From positions 496,001-560,000 of the forward strand of contig JNEN01001260.1 of the NCBI GenBank assembly GCA_000697355.1: DNA of 64,000 nucleotides, given 5' to 3'. Below are positions 45,961-59,300 of the stretch, piece after piece (position 1 is the stretch's first letter; every line of letters begins with the position of its first letter). Source of the stretch: Syncephalastrum monosporum B8922. Its lineage: Eukaryota; Mucoromycota; Mucoromycetes; Mucorales; Syncephalastraceae. The notes beneath the pieces were generated by a model that had not been told where the DNA came from, did not search any database, and worked only from the letters and a program-made list of their open reading frames with translations. A program made the position numbers and the translations under genes.

Positions 45961-47526
45961 TTATTTCTTCTGCTTTTTGCTAGAGGGCTTTTTGTTGCCA
46001 GAAGCCTTCTTGGCAGGGCCAGCTTTTTTAGCAACTGGCTTGGTAATTCTGCCCTTTTTGACGCCCCCCCATGGTTTCGGACCGCCTTTGCTTTTCTTTG
46101 CACCATCCTTTGACTTCGCAGCGCGTGTGCCTTCGAACACCTTGGCCGGCCCAGCCACAATGCGCTCGCCCTTCTTGCCAACCTTCTTTTTAACAATTTT
46201 CTGGTCATCCTTGCTGTTCTTTACCGAGCAACGTTGGATACGGATCTTCTTGCCCTCCCGGAAGTCCTTGTCATCCAATGCTAGAGCGAGATCCACAGAC
46301 GAGCGTTCCTAGGGCAAAAGTTAGCTTAAATGCTCGTCTGCCTATCCTCTTTCTGCGGATATTACCTTGAACTGTGCATAGCCGATACCCTTGCCGAGAT
46401 TGGTCGATTTGTCGCGCACAACACGTACACTCTGTAGACCCTCGATATCTTTGAAAAAGCTCCACACTTCCTCCTCTTCAACGTCAAGCGGCAAAGAGCC
46501 CAAGAAAACGGATCGTTTCCGGTCGTGTTGCTAAGGGGTATTGTGAGATCCCTGATTTGTATAGAATATTGCTACTTACTGCAGGGCTGGCAGCATTGTC
46601 AACACGCAGGTGCTTCTCCATAAAAACCTGGCCGTCCATCTCCAAGGCCTTGTCAGCGCTCTCTTTGTCCTTGAAAACAACATACGCATTCACTGCTTGT
46701 CGTTGCTTGTTGAGCTTGCTTTTAATAAAGTTACTCTTGCGATTGCTAGGAGAGTCAAATGCCTACACCACTGAATAAATATCGCGGTACAAAGAACGGG
46801 CTTCTATGTTCTGCATGTGTGTACTTACAACGGAACGGAATCGGAAAGACTCGATGCGACCGTACTTGGAGAATATTTTCTTGAACTCTTTTTGACCAGC
46901 CTGGAAGTGGTGTCAGTACACTGTATGATTTCAGGGCACATTGAGATAGTACCTTTTCAACACAATCGACGGGCACATTGCCAACAAAGATAGTACGTTC
47001 TGCCTTCTGTTTCTCTTCCTTCACTTCAGAACGGCTCAGAACCTTTTTGGTTGGATTTTCTCTTCGGCTCAGCTTCTTGGCATTGTCTTCCGTTTCGCTC
47101 GCATCGGACTCCTCTTCCTCATCCGAGGATTCTGCTTTTCTCTAGATTAGATATATGTAAAGTCAGCGAACGTTCACGGCGACGTTTCTCTATCAACCAT
47201 ACCTTGACACCCTTAGCAGGCTTGCTATCGATGCCTTTCGTTGCAGCATCAGCCTTCTTCTTCAAAGCTGCCAGCTGTTGCTTTGTACTCCGTCGCTTGA
47301 CAGGCTTATTGTCATGGTCCTCAACTTTCGGTATGGCGATGGGTGTCGGAATGAGAGTAGAAGCGACCGTGCTTGGACCAGCCTATTGATTAGATTCAAA
47401 TAATGAGCAAATCTATTCGAGGGTATGTCAGTGTGCATCACATACGCTCTTCTGGAAAAGACTGTCGAGTTTGTTGTCGACCTTTGATCCTGATAGTAAG
47501 GTGCTTGCTAAGGTCTCGCTCGCCAT
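45961..47526 (-). CDS. NOP12: Nucleolar RNA-binding protein NOP12/RBM34
   Basis: Seven exons: 47526-47446, 47382-47203, 47141-46953, 46900-46829, 46762-46580, 46530-46366, 46308-45961; 405 residues, every intron in phase 0. Nop12 binds pre-rRNA and promotes 25S/5.8S maturation. Evidence: an N-terminal Lys/Glu-rich acidic region; RRM1 with RTIFVGNVPVDCVEKAGQKEFKKIFSKYG, interrupted by a basic insertion before VNAYVVFKDKESADKAL; RRM2 with KRSVFLGSLPLDVEEEEVW and GKGIGYAQFK; and a Lys-rich tail ending in KKQKK. The split RRM1 with an insertion is typical of Nop12/RBM34. Confidence 0.92.
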
Positions 47527-47890
47527 GGTGAAGAATAAGAGAGAAGTGGCTTTGCCTGAAATTTCAAACTGCATAGATTTTTGGAGCGGGACTTCAGGTT
47601 GGCAGCTCATTCAAATTGATACAAAGGCTCAAACTAAGCAAAGTGAGCCCTAGGCACATATCTTGTAGAATGAAGCAACGGGATGGGATATCTTCGTATG
47701 CTATTTCTCTATGTCACTCGTAAATGACAATCTATCATCCTCTCGCTCATAGAGATCTAATATACTAGCATCATAAAAATTTATCATAGACACGTAGTGT
47801 AGTTCACGAACATCAATCATATTAGTTTTATTAGTGGTAGTCGAATAGTAAGAGAAAGCAAAAACATAATATAAGCAAGGCATGTAGAAA
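47527..47890. other. Spacer between NOP12 and the Zn2Cys6 gene
   Basis: Holds the NOP12 promoter and the 3' end of the transcription factor gene (same strand). No other feature is seen. Confidence 0.5.
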
Positions 47891-50731
47891 TTAGTGTTGT
47901 GGAGGAGGCGGCGGGGGAGGATAAGTGGTAGGGAACCATGACTGGGGGGTCGTAGCAGATAAATTGTTTTGTGAATAAGGGTCTTCGTGGCGGCTGTGGG
48001 AGGGTGTCGAAGGGGAGGACCATTGCTGCAGCATGAGAGATGCTTGATTATTGGCAACTGGGCCTGTTCCGTAGGAAAAACCAGTATTGTAGCTGCTATA
48101 ACCGCTCCCTAGAGATTGGGGACTTTGACTATTGCTGGCGATCTGTCCAAGATAAACCATACTTCCTTGTCCCTTATCATCAGTACTACGACTGCTAGTG
48201 CTGTTGCTACGATACGAGGCAAAATTTCTGCTTTCGGAAACAACAGGACTGATATATCCACTGGTATTCCCACTGTAATGACTGATTTGGCTTGCATTCT
48301 CACTGGGGGCTTGCCAATCCTGCGCGCTGAATTGAGACAAACCAGCCACGAACGCACCGGGAGCACTAGGAGCGACAGGCGCGACAGGAAATTGAGCGGT
48401 CATTGCCATTGCCACTGTTGACAGTGGTTGCTGCAACGGTGCATCGCTCGGAGCAACCATAGGAAAGCGCGTCAGATACGGGTCAGTATGCGTCTCCGTC
48501 GACTGTGATTGTTGTAGAGAGGTATCATTCGACGCGACCATAGAAAAGCGCGCCAGATATGGAACAGTATCATGAGGCTGTATCAGCGGCCGCGGTTTCG
48601 GCTCCGGCCCTGGAGGCCGCGACTGTGGCTGCGCTTGTGGCTGTGGCTGTGCTTGTGAATATGTGTAGCCAGCCATGTTAGTTGATGATGAAGGTCCTGG
48701 TTGAAGTGAAACAATTCCCGGATGCTGTGAGGCTGTGTATACAGTTTCCGGCTGTCCAGAAGAAGCGGATACCTCCCCTGATACTGCAGATAACACATCA
48801 GTTGGTTGTGGTGTGCTCCAGTCAGAATTCTCTCCGCAATAGTTCGCCCAAGATGGCACTGCAACAGGTGTATATGTCTGTTCTCGTGATGACAGCAAAG
48901 CTTGCTTAGGTGCTGTGATTCGGGTAATCGAAGGTGAGTCATTTTCAGCAAGGAGATTCTGGATGCTGGTGGTTATATCAGCAGCAACTGGAATGAGACT
49001 AAAGGAACGTGTTGACAGAACTGCCGAAAGCGTAGACAGGAACTTGTACGCATCTGCAGTGATATCTGTATCAGATACACTGCATTTGCTTAATGCCTTG
49101 AGAGTTGCTGTGCACCTTTCAATATTGGGAAGCAGTTGTATACAAGTGCACATTCGTAAAGCTGAGCTGTATCGGTCCAATTTACTGATAAAACTACCGG
49201 CCGCTGTCTTGCAGTTCCTGACAGCGATAAGATTCACAGGGACTGATGGATTTTCCAGGAAACATTGGTAGAGCTGTATTCTCGTACTCTGCATTTGCAC
49301 ATGCAACAGGAGGCCGAGTTCAATACAAAGAGGGTCTTGCCACGTCTCGTTTTCGAGACGTATATGTTTGGCCAGCTGGCTACTCCAAGCATCGAGGTCC
49401 CGTTCCAGCTGGCTTACTTCGTTCAGAAGGGAGTGTGCGGCGGTCCATTTCTTCTTCAGCGTGTCTGCGATCCGGTAGCGTATGCGTAGCAACTGGATGG
49501 ACGCAATACAATAGTCGATACAGTAGCCAACATCATCTGTTTCTTCGGGTAATTTCGCGGGCAGGCTGGTGTGGGCGCAGTCCAATTCATGTACAGGAAT
49601 GGGAAGGTCGTATTCGACAGCGGCGTAGAGACTGCACCAATACGAAGACCACCATAGGCGACGGTCATCTTCTTGCGCGTCTGGCGCCTTGTTTAGCCCA
49701 AGGTCGAGAGACATGCGAACAGCTAGGCGGCAGTATTTGAATGCCTTGTGAGGCGAGGCGTGGACGTGATAGAGGAATAGGTGTAGGAGAGCGCGGACGG
49801 TAGTACGGCTGCTGCTTGTGTAGCAGTTTTCGAGCAACTCCTGGGCGCACTGCAGATAGTGGTGACCTTTTCGGGTGCGAATGGGAAACTCCGTGTCCTG
49901 GTGTAGCTCTGTTTCGTGATGATAAATATAAGCGCGTGTGGCGAGAGCAAGAAGCAGATCGTCATAGTGCTTTTGCCTGAGTAAGGTATCAAGAGGCAGA
50001 GTAGGCGTGTAATGCTCCACACGCCCGACCGGCTGGTAGATCAGGAAGCAACGATAATGCCGGGAACGTAAGATCATCTCTACCCAACCGCTGTCGATGG
50101 GATCTTGGGACTGAATCAGCTCTGGGAGCGAAGGGCATGTTTCTATGTCGTCTGCGCGCGTGGATTCAGGGCAGGGTAGAGTGACAGGCCGGAAAACAGA
50201 AACTGCGCGTTCATGTACTTTGGCGGGGTCGATGGTGTTGAACAAGAGCTTGATGAAGTGATGGGCTTCTGCTATATCGGTATCGATGACCAGCCCGGTC
50301 GACTTGAGGTGGAAGCGAGGGGGGTGCTCAGATCGTGCTTTATGGGTGACTGCTTTAGCTAAAGCTGGAGGTGTGGCCGAATATCCTGTTCGTTGCTTTT
50401 GGCTATTGGCACCACGTGTGTTTAGATGCGTCTCGACTTTTTTGATGCGGCTATCGAGTTCCTGGAGCTCTTGCAGGTGGCTGCTCGCATCGTCGTTTGT
50501 ATCGAGTCTGACTGTAGGGTATCGACATGACAACAGATCTCGGACACAGCTGCTGCAGACAGGCCGTGCTTCGTCACATACAAGCTGTCGCTTGGCGCAT
50601 TGCTCGCACTAGGGTAGAACAGCGAGTTATGGTTGGGCAGGCACGTAGGAGCGGAACAAACTTACCGAAGCTAGCAAATGCTTCTGTTTTGCTTTTGCAT
50701 TCAAATCATGAGGAGCAGATCGTGCGAGCAT
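47891..50731 (-). CDS. Zn2Cys6 transcription factor with fungal_trans domain
   Basis: Two exons: 50731-50666 and 50608-47891; 927 residues. The binuclear zinc cluster is complete and begins at the splice junction: Cys23, 26, 33, 40, 43, 50 (C-x2-C-x6-C-x6-C-x2-C-x6-C). A coiled linker LQELQELDSRIKKVETHL follows. The middle domain has ARAYIYHHETE and VRMSLDLGLNKAPDAQEDDRRLWWSSYWCSL, the Fungal_trans signature. The C-terminal 350 residues are Gln/Ser/Pro-rich, with repeated YLxRFSMVAxND/PYLTRFPMVAPSD blocks and a terminal Pro run. Regulated genes are unknown. A second upstream ATG on this strand (near 50903) is out of frame. Confidence 0.92.
48433..48600 (-). repeat. Internal repeat in the TF C-terminus (YL-x-RF-MVA-S)
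   Basis: Two coding repeats of about 26 codons encode VPYLARFSMVASNDTSLQQSQST and DPYLTRFPMVAPSDAPLQQPLST-like blocks. They point to a recent tandem duplication in the activation region. Confidence 0.7.
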
Positions 50732-52350
50732 GGAATGGCGAGAAAGGAAATGGAACGGACAGAAGGGCGTTTTCGGTGCCCACGCCCAAGGGAGAAAGAG
50801 TAGACCGTAACAAATCTGCTGCTATAATTGTATTATGTAGGTCGAAGACTCCACTTTTTCGAAGTCCCGCTGCAGTATTAGAATAGGAATTGAGGCGAGC
50901 CATGGTCACACAGCAGCTGCTCAATCCTCTTCAGGAAACACGCCAGAACCCATTATTACCTTTCGAAGTTATCCATTGACAGCTACACTCTAGCGCTAGC
51001 CCAGAAAACGGGGTGTTCTCCGAGCTGGATGCCGATTTTTCCGTGATGTAATATTGCTACATTACGCATAATCATTTTCTGTAACCATTATCTCTTGGTT
51101 GTCTTTCCATGTTTCACAAAATGCGAGGCGAGATGAATCACCTCAGTGAAGTACAGAAATAAGCTTTTTTTTATAACCAGGGACCCAATTGCGACGAACA
51201 TTATCTGCCCAATTCTGGCCCTAGCTTCACGTACATCTTGCTGTGTAAGATTTTCTGCCCATCCTAAATTATATGTTTACACGCTCGCCGCCGAGTGGAA
51301 TGCAGCATACAAAGCTGACTTTGACCCAATAGTATGTACATTATGCTCCAACATCAATTCCGTAGAAGAATGTCTCCACACAACGTACATTCGTACGACA
51401 CCCGCAGGGGTACGGTTAAAGGGTCACACAAACAGCCAAATAACCGCGTCTCCTATATCGCCCTCGATGTATGCATACAAACGGTTTAAGCTGGAGAGAG
51501 TTGCTCTTTTGATTAGATAGTGTGGGATTGAGATATTGCAGTTTGCCGTGACCAAGCACAACTCATGCCACAAAGCTTAAAAAATACATTTATCTTCTGA
51601 ATTGCTTTCTCGTTATAATAGTATTTAGGCTATTCAAACACGCTATACAGACCTCCCTCTCAATGATCTGCAGTATGTACTAGCAAGTATTCCTGGCGTG
51701 ATTGCGTTGTGCCATATATGAAAGCACGGAATTAGACGAACGTAAGGGAGCCTCATAAAGTGTGATAAGGTATCTGTATTCGCTCTTTGGAGGAACATCG
51801 TTCATCTTTAATGTACACGTTTCACCAGATATACATATATCTAGCTGAACATGATGGGTATATGTATTTGAAAAACTGTACGGGGTGCGTGATACAAATT
51901 CAGAGAAATCCAAAAATCTTTATAGGAAACATGATATTTCATAGACTTATTACTCTCGTCTTCTGGGTTTACTAAGGCTTCATCCTTTTAGTATATGCAT
52001 AGTATCATTGTCTTCTTCATCTTAATGCAAGAGAATACATAAAAGTAGGCTTATAATGAACGGTGCCTTGCTAGAGCCACGAAGTTCGCATCCATTTTTA
52101 TTGCGTGATAGATGACCAGTATCCGTGGCTCAGAAGAAGCTTTTGTGACATCTAATATCCAGAAACTGAAGCTTTCTTAGTTTGTTAAAGATGAAATAAA
52201 TAACGAATTGGGGGCACGGGACTACAAGCAGTGTTGCCATGTCTGAATAATTTAAAAGTCCGATGAAAAGTGGATGGCGGTCTTTTATGGGAACACGTAC
52301 TGAGTAGCAAACAGCCAACGGATCTTTTATATCCTTTCCCCTCGCGTAAA
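50732..52350. other. Intergenic between TF and RET2
   Basis: About 1.6 kb with no supported gene. An open frame at 51146-51520 (+) contains a CTLC...E...H-like stretch that faintly recalls zinc fingers of non-LTR elements, too little to call. Confidence 0.5.
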
Positions 52351-54399
52351 ATGGTACGTAGTGTCTCTCGGCTAATCCTTGGCATACACCCACTCATGTT
52401 TCTGCGTTGACAGGTTGTTCTTGCAGCATCTATTGTGACAAAAAGTGGCAAAGGTACAATGAACAAAGAATGGCTTTCATCATCCGCTGACAGAGAAACA
52501 CTGCCCTGTCGTAGCTGTCATCTCTCGGCAGTTTCGCGAAATGCAGCGCTCGCGGATTGAAGGTCTCCTGGCCTCTTTTCCCAAACTTACCAGCACCGGT
52601 CAGCAGCACACTACAGTCGAGACCGAACACGTCCGCTACGTGTACCAGCCGCTCGAGGACCTCTTCATGGTCCTGATCACCAACCGCCAGGTACCTCTAG
52701 ACCCATCCTAAACTAGACTAGAGAATCAGTCATGCTGACACAGCCCACTTTGCTCTAGTCCAACATTCTGCAAGACATTGAGTCGCTGCACCTCTTCGCC
52801 CGTGTTGTCACGGACATCTGCCGCTCCTGCGACGAACAGGATATTCTGCGCAATGCATTCGAACTCCTCTGCGCTTTTGACGAGATCATTTCAGACGGTT
52901 ACCGAGAAAACGTGAACCTCTCTCAGGTCAAGAGTATCATCGAGATGGAGAGTCACGAGGAAAGGATACAGGAGATCATTGCCAAGGTAAAGCTGAAGTA
53001 CGGACCGCGATCATACAGCAGCCAGCTCACAGGGCCGTACGATATAGAACAAAGAACAAGAAGCAAAGGAGGAGCTCAAGAGACGGGCAAAACAGTTCGA
53101 GATGCAGAAAAAGGAAGCCCAGAAGCGCGGCCAAGGATTCATGCAAGGCAACTTCAGCTCAAACAATTATATGGGCGGCCGTTTCTCTCCCGCCCTCGAA
53201 CCTACCGTCCAAACATCCATCGACACGTCTTCCTACAGGTGAGCGTATGCTTTGTACGTGTATCTAACGTAACTCTAAACTTCATCCAAACACCAGCCGA
53301 TCGTCGACACCCCCCGCCTCGTCGTCTTCCAAGGCCCGCGGTATGCAGCTCGGCCGCAAGCCCAAATCGGCTGATTTATTTGAGGCTATGAAGACTGAGG
53401 TCGAGGAGCCTCTGCTCAAATCATCGCGTTCACCTGCTGGTGGCGCCGCCGCACCTGTCAAGACCGAAGGTGTCCACGTCTCTATCGAGGAACGCGTGTC
53501 GCTGGCCGCAAACCGGGATGGCGGTCTGGAGCAAATGGAGGTCCGTGGTGTCCTGACTTTGCGCATCGGTGATACAAGCAGCGCGCGCCTGCGACTGGCG
53601 TTGCAGGCAGCGGACGACCCCGCTATCACGTTCAAGGTAGCTTTATATCCACGCCTCTACTGTGGGACCGGACTGTATTGACTCTCCCTGCTAGACCCAC
53701 CCCAACGTGGATAAGGCCATGTTTAAGAACGAAAAAGTTGTTCAGATGCGAGACACGGCTCGCGCCTTCCCGATTAACCAAAACCTTGAAGTCGTCAGAT
53801 GGAAATACTCGACGCGCGACGAGACTGCCGTACCCTTATCCAGTACGTTCATTGAGCCTACATTGACAAATAACTCAGTGTTTAAATAGTCACGTGCTGG
53901 CCGTCTTCCGCCGGTGATGGCACCTGCGACGTCAACCTCGAATACGAACTGGAAGCTGATCATCTTGAGCTGCATGATGTGATAGTCTCTATCCCTATGC
54001 CGTAAGTGACATATATGATTCAGCAAATGAGGATATACTCATGTACGTTATAATCCAGTGATGGCAACCCTACCGTGCACAGCGCCGATGGCAACTACTC
54101 CGTTGACCGCCAACGACGAACGCTTGACTGGCAACTGCCTATTATCAACAGCTCAAATAAGTCCGGCTCTCTCGAATGCAACGTCGCCGGCGATAATGCC
54201 GATGTTTTCTTCCCTGTTATGGTTTCCTTCATCAGTGAGCGTCTGATCTGCGACGTTGATGTAAGTAAAACGTTTCATTCCTCGGCTGTATTCCTTATGT
54301 AGCCCATAGGTCATCGACGCCCAAAACTTGGAGACGAACACCCCTGCTCAGTTCTCAAAAGAGATCCTTCTGGCTGCAGACGACTATACTATAGGATAG
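52351..54399 (+). CDS. RET2: Coatomer subunit delta (delta-COP, RET2)
   Basis: Ten exons: 52351-52353, 52414-52453, 52515-52690, 52759-52986, 53048-53238, 53297-53636, 53695-53842, 53890-54001, 54059-54260, 54310-54399; 509 residues. Delta-COP is part of COPI, which coats Golgi-to-ER vesicles. The N-terminal longin-like domain shows [57 protein letters not shown] and [16 protein letters not shown] Lys/Gln linker follows, then the mu-homology domain with [25 protein letters not shown] and [11 protein letters not shown]. The first exon is the ATG alone (AAAATG|GTACGT); joining it to GTTGTTCTT restores the conserved MVVLAA start. Confidence 0.93.
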
Positions 54400-56307
54400 A
54401 TATATACACATCATGCCCCCCTAACGCCTTTTACACCCGCTTTTAAAAATTTTATTAAAATACGTTGGGTAAGTAAACTTGATGTGTGGAATATGCAGAC
54501 GATAAAACTGTTGGCAAGGATTCACTTCTCTGCCCGCGCATCGACAGTATTGCTACATACAAGTATTATTGCTATTGGTGTGTAAATATCCTTCGGCCCA
54601 TGTGTTAAATTAGCTGTCGATAAGAGCAAATATATAATGTGATGCTTCTAGCGTAGCGCAGGAGTCACTGAAAACACGAGAGTTCTGCTTCTGCTATGGT
54701 CAATAGGTAAACAGACCTCGAAACGTAATACATGTTGTCTATGACAGTGAAAAACGAAAAGGTGCTTTCGGTTGGGAATCTCTGTAGAGGCTCTGCGAAG
54801 TAGCATTATGTATATGCAACTGCCACCACAGAGTATTAATACACAGAGAAAATCGGCACTTTTTATCCAAAATAAAGTAAAATAGATGATCGGGGCAGCA
54901 GGGAGTGGTCGTGGCGGGGGGGGGGGGGCATACCCTATAATCCAAAGGTAGCCACGGACGATAAATGTGCAGTCATGTGTTTGTATCGTTTTTTCTTTGC
55001 ATCTATGCAGGGCTGCTGGATGGAAAAATGGCACTCTATTATGGAAATGTACGTGTACCAGAATGAAACAGATTAGTGCAGAACCGTCAAAGTCATGAAG
55101 ATGCTTTGCATCTCCACTTTAACTTTATATACGCACGGACCTTTCCCCTTCCACTGTACGTCGAACTTTTTTTCCATCTGCTATAATGACCCACACCGTC
55201 ATGGTCCCCCTTCCAAAAGACACACTGGGTGCTGCGCCTTTTCTGCACGTGAGAACGTAGATATAGCAACACATCATTGGCTGCAGGTGCTTTTTCTTTC
55301 ACTGTCAGACCCCTGTCATCCAGCATCACTAAAAAGGAGCATTTTTTGTCAAGTACTTTTTCCGTTCTTCATCCCCACTTCCTCCGTCCCTTTGAGTATG
55401 AACCGCTGAAGGAGCATCCCGGGATTGCAGGCCCAGGCTCTGGGGAGCGCCGTGACTGAGTTTGTTCCTGCTGGACAGGTCCTTCCCAACACGGAAAACA
55501 AGAAGGGAAGCGAAGGGAAACGATGAGTGTCCATCTCCACGCGATGTTTCCTGGGCAACGGACTACCGTGGTGGTAAACACTGTGGTAGGACGGCAAAGA
55601 GACACTCTTTTTTGTAAGTGTAATGATAATACTTTGAAGAAGGAGAGCCTGAGAAGAACTAGAAGTTGAGCGCGAGCTTTGTTAGAGTTTAATAAAGTAC
55701 AGTTTCAAATTCTTTTTCATGTTGTAACGCGTGTTGTATGTACCCTGCGATTGATGCAGTCTAGATCACTCTTCATGAGCTTTGTAACAAGCCGTCTTAT
55801 CCATATAATCACTCCCAAGCAATTTACTATTGGTCTGGAAAAGGTTCCTGGGTCATACTAGGTCAATACGCTTCCTGTACTTGCTGTTTCAGTTGCCCCT
55901 GAAAGGTTCCTTGATGGGATGAAACTCCCAGCAGTCTCTGTTGATAATCCATGTTCTTTGAGTCATTCTTTGATGCATTACTTTGGTGGATGGGGGATTT
56001 ATCTTCCATAAGAAGGGGGATCGAGGTAGCTATTCCAGGGACGAGCCAGAGGGTACCCGTAGGTCAGGTTTGGTTGACAAGCCTCAAACAATATCGGCAT
56101 TCTTTCTGGATTGCTCCGGGAAAAAAACTGAATCTGACAAAGTGAACATCGTGTAATCGTGAACATCATGTAATCGTGAACATCGTGAACATCGTGGATG
56201 ACTCTATGATACACAGTTGCGTTTTATTGTGTAAAATGCCATTCTACTCAAATTTGAGCTGTGAAATTTATGTGTATCAAAGACATGAAAAAAAAAGTTA
56301 AAATACG
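54400..56307. other. Convergent intergenic RET2 / chitin synthase
   Basis: About 1.9 kb with no supported gene. It contains a run of 13 G at 54916-54928 and a GTGAACATC minisatellite at 56142-56205. Confidence 0.6.
56142..56205 (+). repeat. GTGAACATC minisatellite
   Basis: Two 17-bp units GTGAACATC(G/A)TGTAATC are followed by two 9-bp GTGAACATC units, close to the 3' end of the chitin synthase gene. Confidence 0.7.
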
Positions 56308-59300
56308 CTAGTATCCATAATACATGGCCGGGTAAGGTCGAGCAGGGTTAGATGGCGTTGGCTTGGTGCTGTTTTCCTCCAGCATGACGGATCGTTCGTG
56401 TTGGGCCCATTCTTCAAACTTGCGCATGATGATACTCTTGCTATCGAATTTGCCCTGGCGTCTACTGTGATCTTCGTGTGCGTTGACTCCCTGGACTTGT
56501 CTCGTCTCACCCCACGAGAAATCGTCAAAGTTCCAGTAAGCATACGCAGGCAGAAGAAAGTTCCAAATAGGCAGCGAGAGCAGATAGATCAACATCCAGC
56601 CAACATAGACCATCTTGCGCGTTGTCAATGAAATCAGAACGGCTGGTAGACCCAAGATAGCCGCAAGCAATAAGAGAGGAATCACAGGCACGGGCGTGAC
56701 AAAGAAAGAGATGATGACAAGATAAAGGGTGAACGAGATGGCAGCAGGCAGCACGACTGTGCCCACCAGCTCCATGAAGACGACAAATTGCATCGAAAAG
56801 CAGAAGGTGCCGCACAAGTCACGGATAAGCACGAGCTCCAAGAGGTTGTGCACAGTTGAGTTAATCCAGCGCCGACGTTGAGAAAGCAGAACACTGAAAG
56901 TATCCGGCACGACAGTTTTGCAGACCTGATTTAAAAAATACGCGAGGCCGTACAAGACGAGTAAGATACCTGTTATCCACTTTCGCGTCTCGTCTTACCG
57001 CTTGTGGCACAAAAACCATCTTGCGCTTCGGAAACGTACGAAGCATGAGCGTTGTCAAATATCGATCTTCGCCCAAGAGCAGCAAGTTCTTCTTGTGCAA
57101 GGTATCGACGACATTCTCACAATAACTCTCGACAATATCGGTAGAGCAAAATATGGGCACATAACGGTCTCCCTTGGGTGCGATGATACGGTACATGCAG
57201 AAGCAGCCAGGCAAGCAAGTAACGCCGCCAAAGATCGATTCGAATGCCTTACTCATATGGTGCGAAATATAATACTCAAAAACTGCAGAAGCGGTGTCAG
57301 GGCACGCACATTTGATAACCAATATATGCCCATACCTTGAATGGCTGTGACCCACGTATCTGCCTTGTTGGCGATCTTTGTCTCTCCACACAGACCCATG
57401 ATATATGGATCCCGCGACATGGTGGCAATCATGCGAGCTAGTGAATCCGGATATACCTTGGTATCTGCGTCCACCTGTTATAAAGAGAGAATAAGCATAG
57501 ATACAAAGATCAGCTGCTACCACGCACCATGAGACATGTCTCAAAGCGAGAAGGGTGATGGCCGCTTAATTTGACAACAGCTTTGCTGAACTGATACTCG
57601 AGCTCGCACATTCGCTCGCAATAGTAGATCTTTTGCATAGCATTCATCAAAATAACCTGACTGTCACGCTTGCCGCGGTTTCCCGGCTTTTTCGTCGATG
57701 CTTCCAAAGGCGTGCCGCACTTGACAATGACTATCATAGGTACGCGTTGCTGTTCCTCTAGGGGCTTGGGAGCCGGCGCTTTCTCTGGGTCGTCATTGTA
57801 TTTGTAGAAACCAGCATACACCTTGGCCATGTTGTGTCTTCTGGAGCCGTCAGCAATAGCGACATAAGATGAGGGTTTCACTTGGTCGCGAGGCACGAGG
57901 TCGTCTTTCATCATCGAGAGCACCGTATCGGGTGTTGACATGCTGTTTCCCGACCCAGTGATGATACCGTCACAGATGACGAGGAGCATCTTATGAGAGG
58001 CGGGGTAGTCCGTGTTAGCCAACGAGTCGAGTGTGGTGCGCAGGCCCTCCTCGCCCTCAGAGTAGCAAGTGACGACCATGAAGGTATGGATCAAGTCAAA
58101 ATTAAAGTTGTACTGCTTTTGTGCCTGGGCATTGACGTTTTCTTCTGTCTCAAGTGCGCCCGTGGATTGCATGCTCTGGAAGAATTGGGAGCTGATGGTA
58201 TAAGGCAGAGGGGAAAGCGACGAGTTGGCTGTCCGACGAGACAAATGAGGGCTATTGCTTGTGCTGAAACCGCCCCCGCGGGGCAAAGCCGGGCTACGCA
58301 GATGCATCGTGTTGGGTGAGCTCGGCTGCGTAAAACGTGATGTGGTGGGGAAGAAACGACGACGGCGGTTCGCATTAGGTGTCATACCGGGATTGTTGCT
58401 ACGACTTGCGGTGGAAAAACTGCCAGAACTGTTATTGTGCAGTCCGCTACCATTTCCCATGTAGGCTGGGAAGTGAGACTCTGCTGGAGCGTGTTGGACT
58501 GAAGGGAGTGCAGACGCTGCATCTGTGAGCTGCGGGTCGTCCACCGATGATATGCTGGATCGATGACGATGACGTGGATAATGCATTTGCTCAACATTGT
58601 TCATTTCCCACTGAAGGACAGCATCTTGGCGCTGGCGTCGCTCTTCAGCGGTTTCCTCGCGGATGCTACCCAGTTTCCAGGAGATACACCAGCCAAAGAC
58701 GAGTGCCAGTAAGAATCGGATGAGTACGACACCGAGGATGACGGCAAGTGAGACCCATAAAACCACGTCTGAAATGATACAGCCCGTAGAACGGGAATCG
58801 AGGACGCCCACCTTGAGCACGTCCGTCAAACATTTGCCGATCAAGAGTCTATCGGCTGTGGTACTGAGCCAGTAAGTCGCGTCACGGCCGATGAAGGCGC
58901 TGCCCGGACCCACAATCTGGGCGACTTGGAAAGGCAGTGGTACGTTCGGCGTCAGGTAGCGCAACCGTGATAAATCCAAGACATTTCTGGCAGCGCACAT
59001 TTATATTGTGAGGGGTCCGTGCATCATTCATGGAACATCGCTTTTGTTTCTTACCCGTTAAAGGCAACCAAGCTCGTGCCTGGCTTTTGAATATCCGTCC
59101 AGTTGTAATATATATCACCCACCACTTCCAATTTGCGCAGCGCGTTTCTAGCTTTGGGGCTCACGTGACAGCCTTCGCGCTTGGGGTTGTCGGTGCCATT
59201 GATCTTTTGTGGCTGATCGCGATTGATGGGCACGCACGGGAAATAGTTGATGACGTTGTCATGGGCATCGTCCTTGACGATAGGCTGGAGGATACCTTTG

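Noticed and set aside
23757..50731. Secondary-metabolite cluster (MFS exporter, methyltransferase, Zn2Cys6 regulator, GNAT)
   Set aside because: The genes are spread over tens of kb between housekeeping genes, and no core synthase is present.
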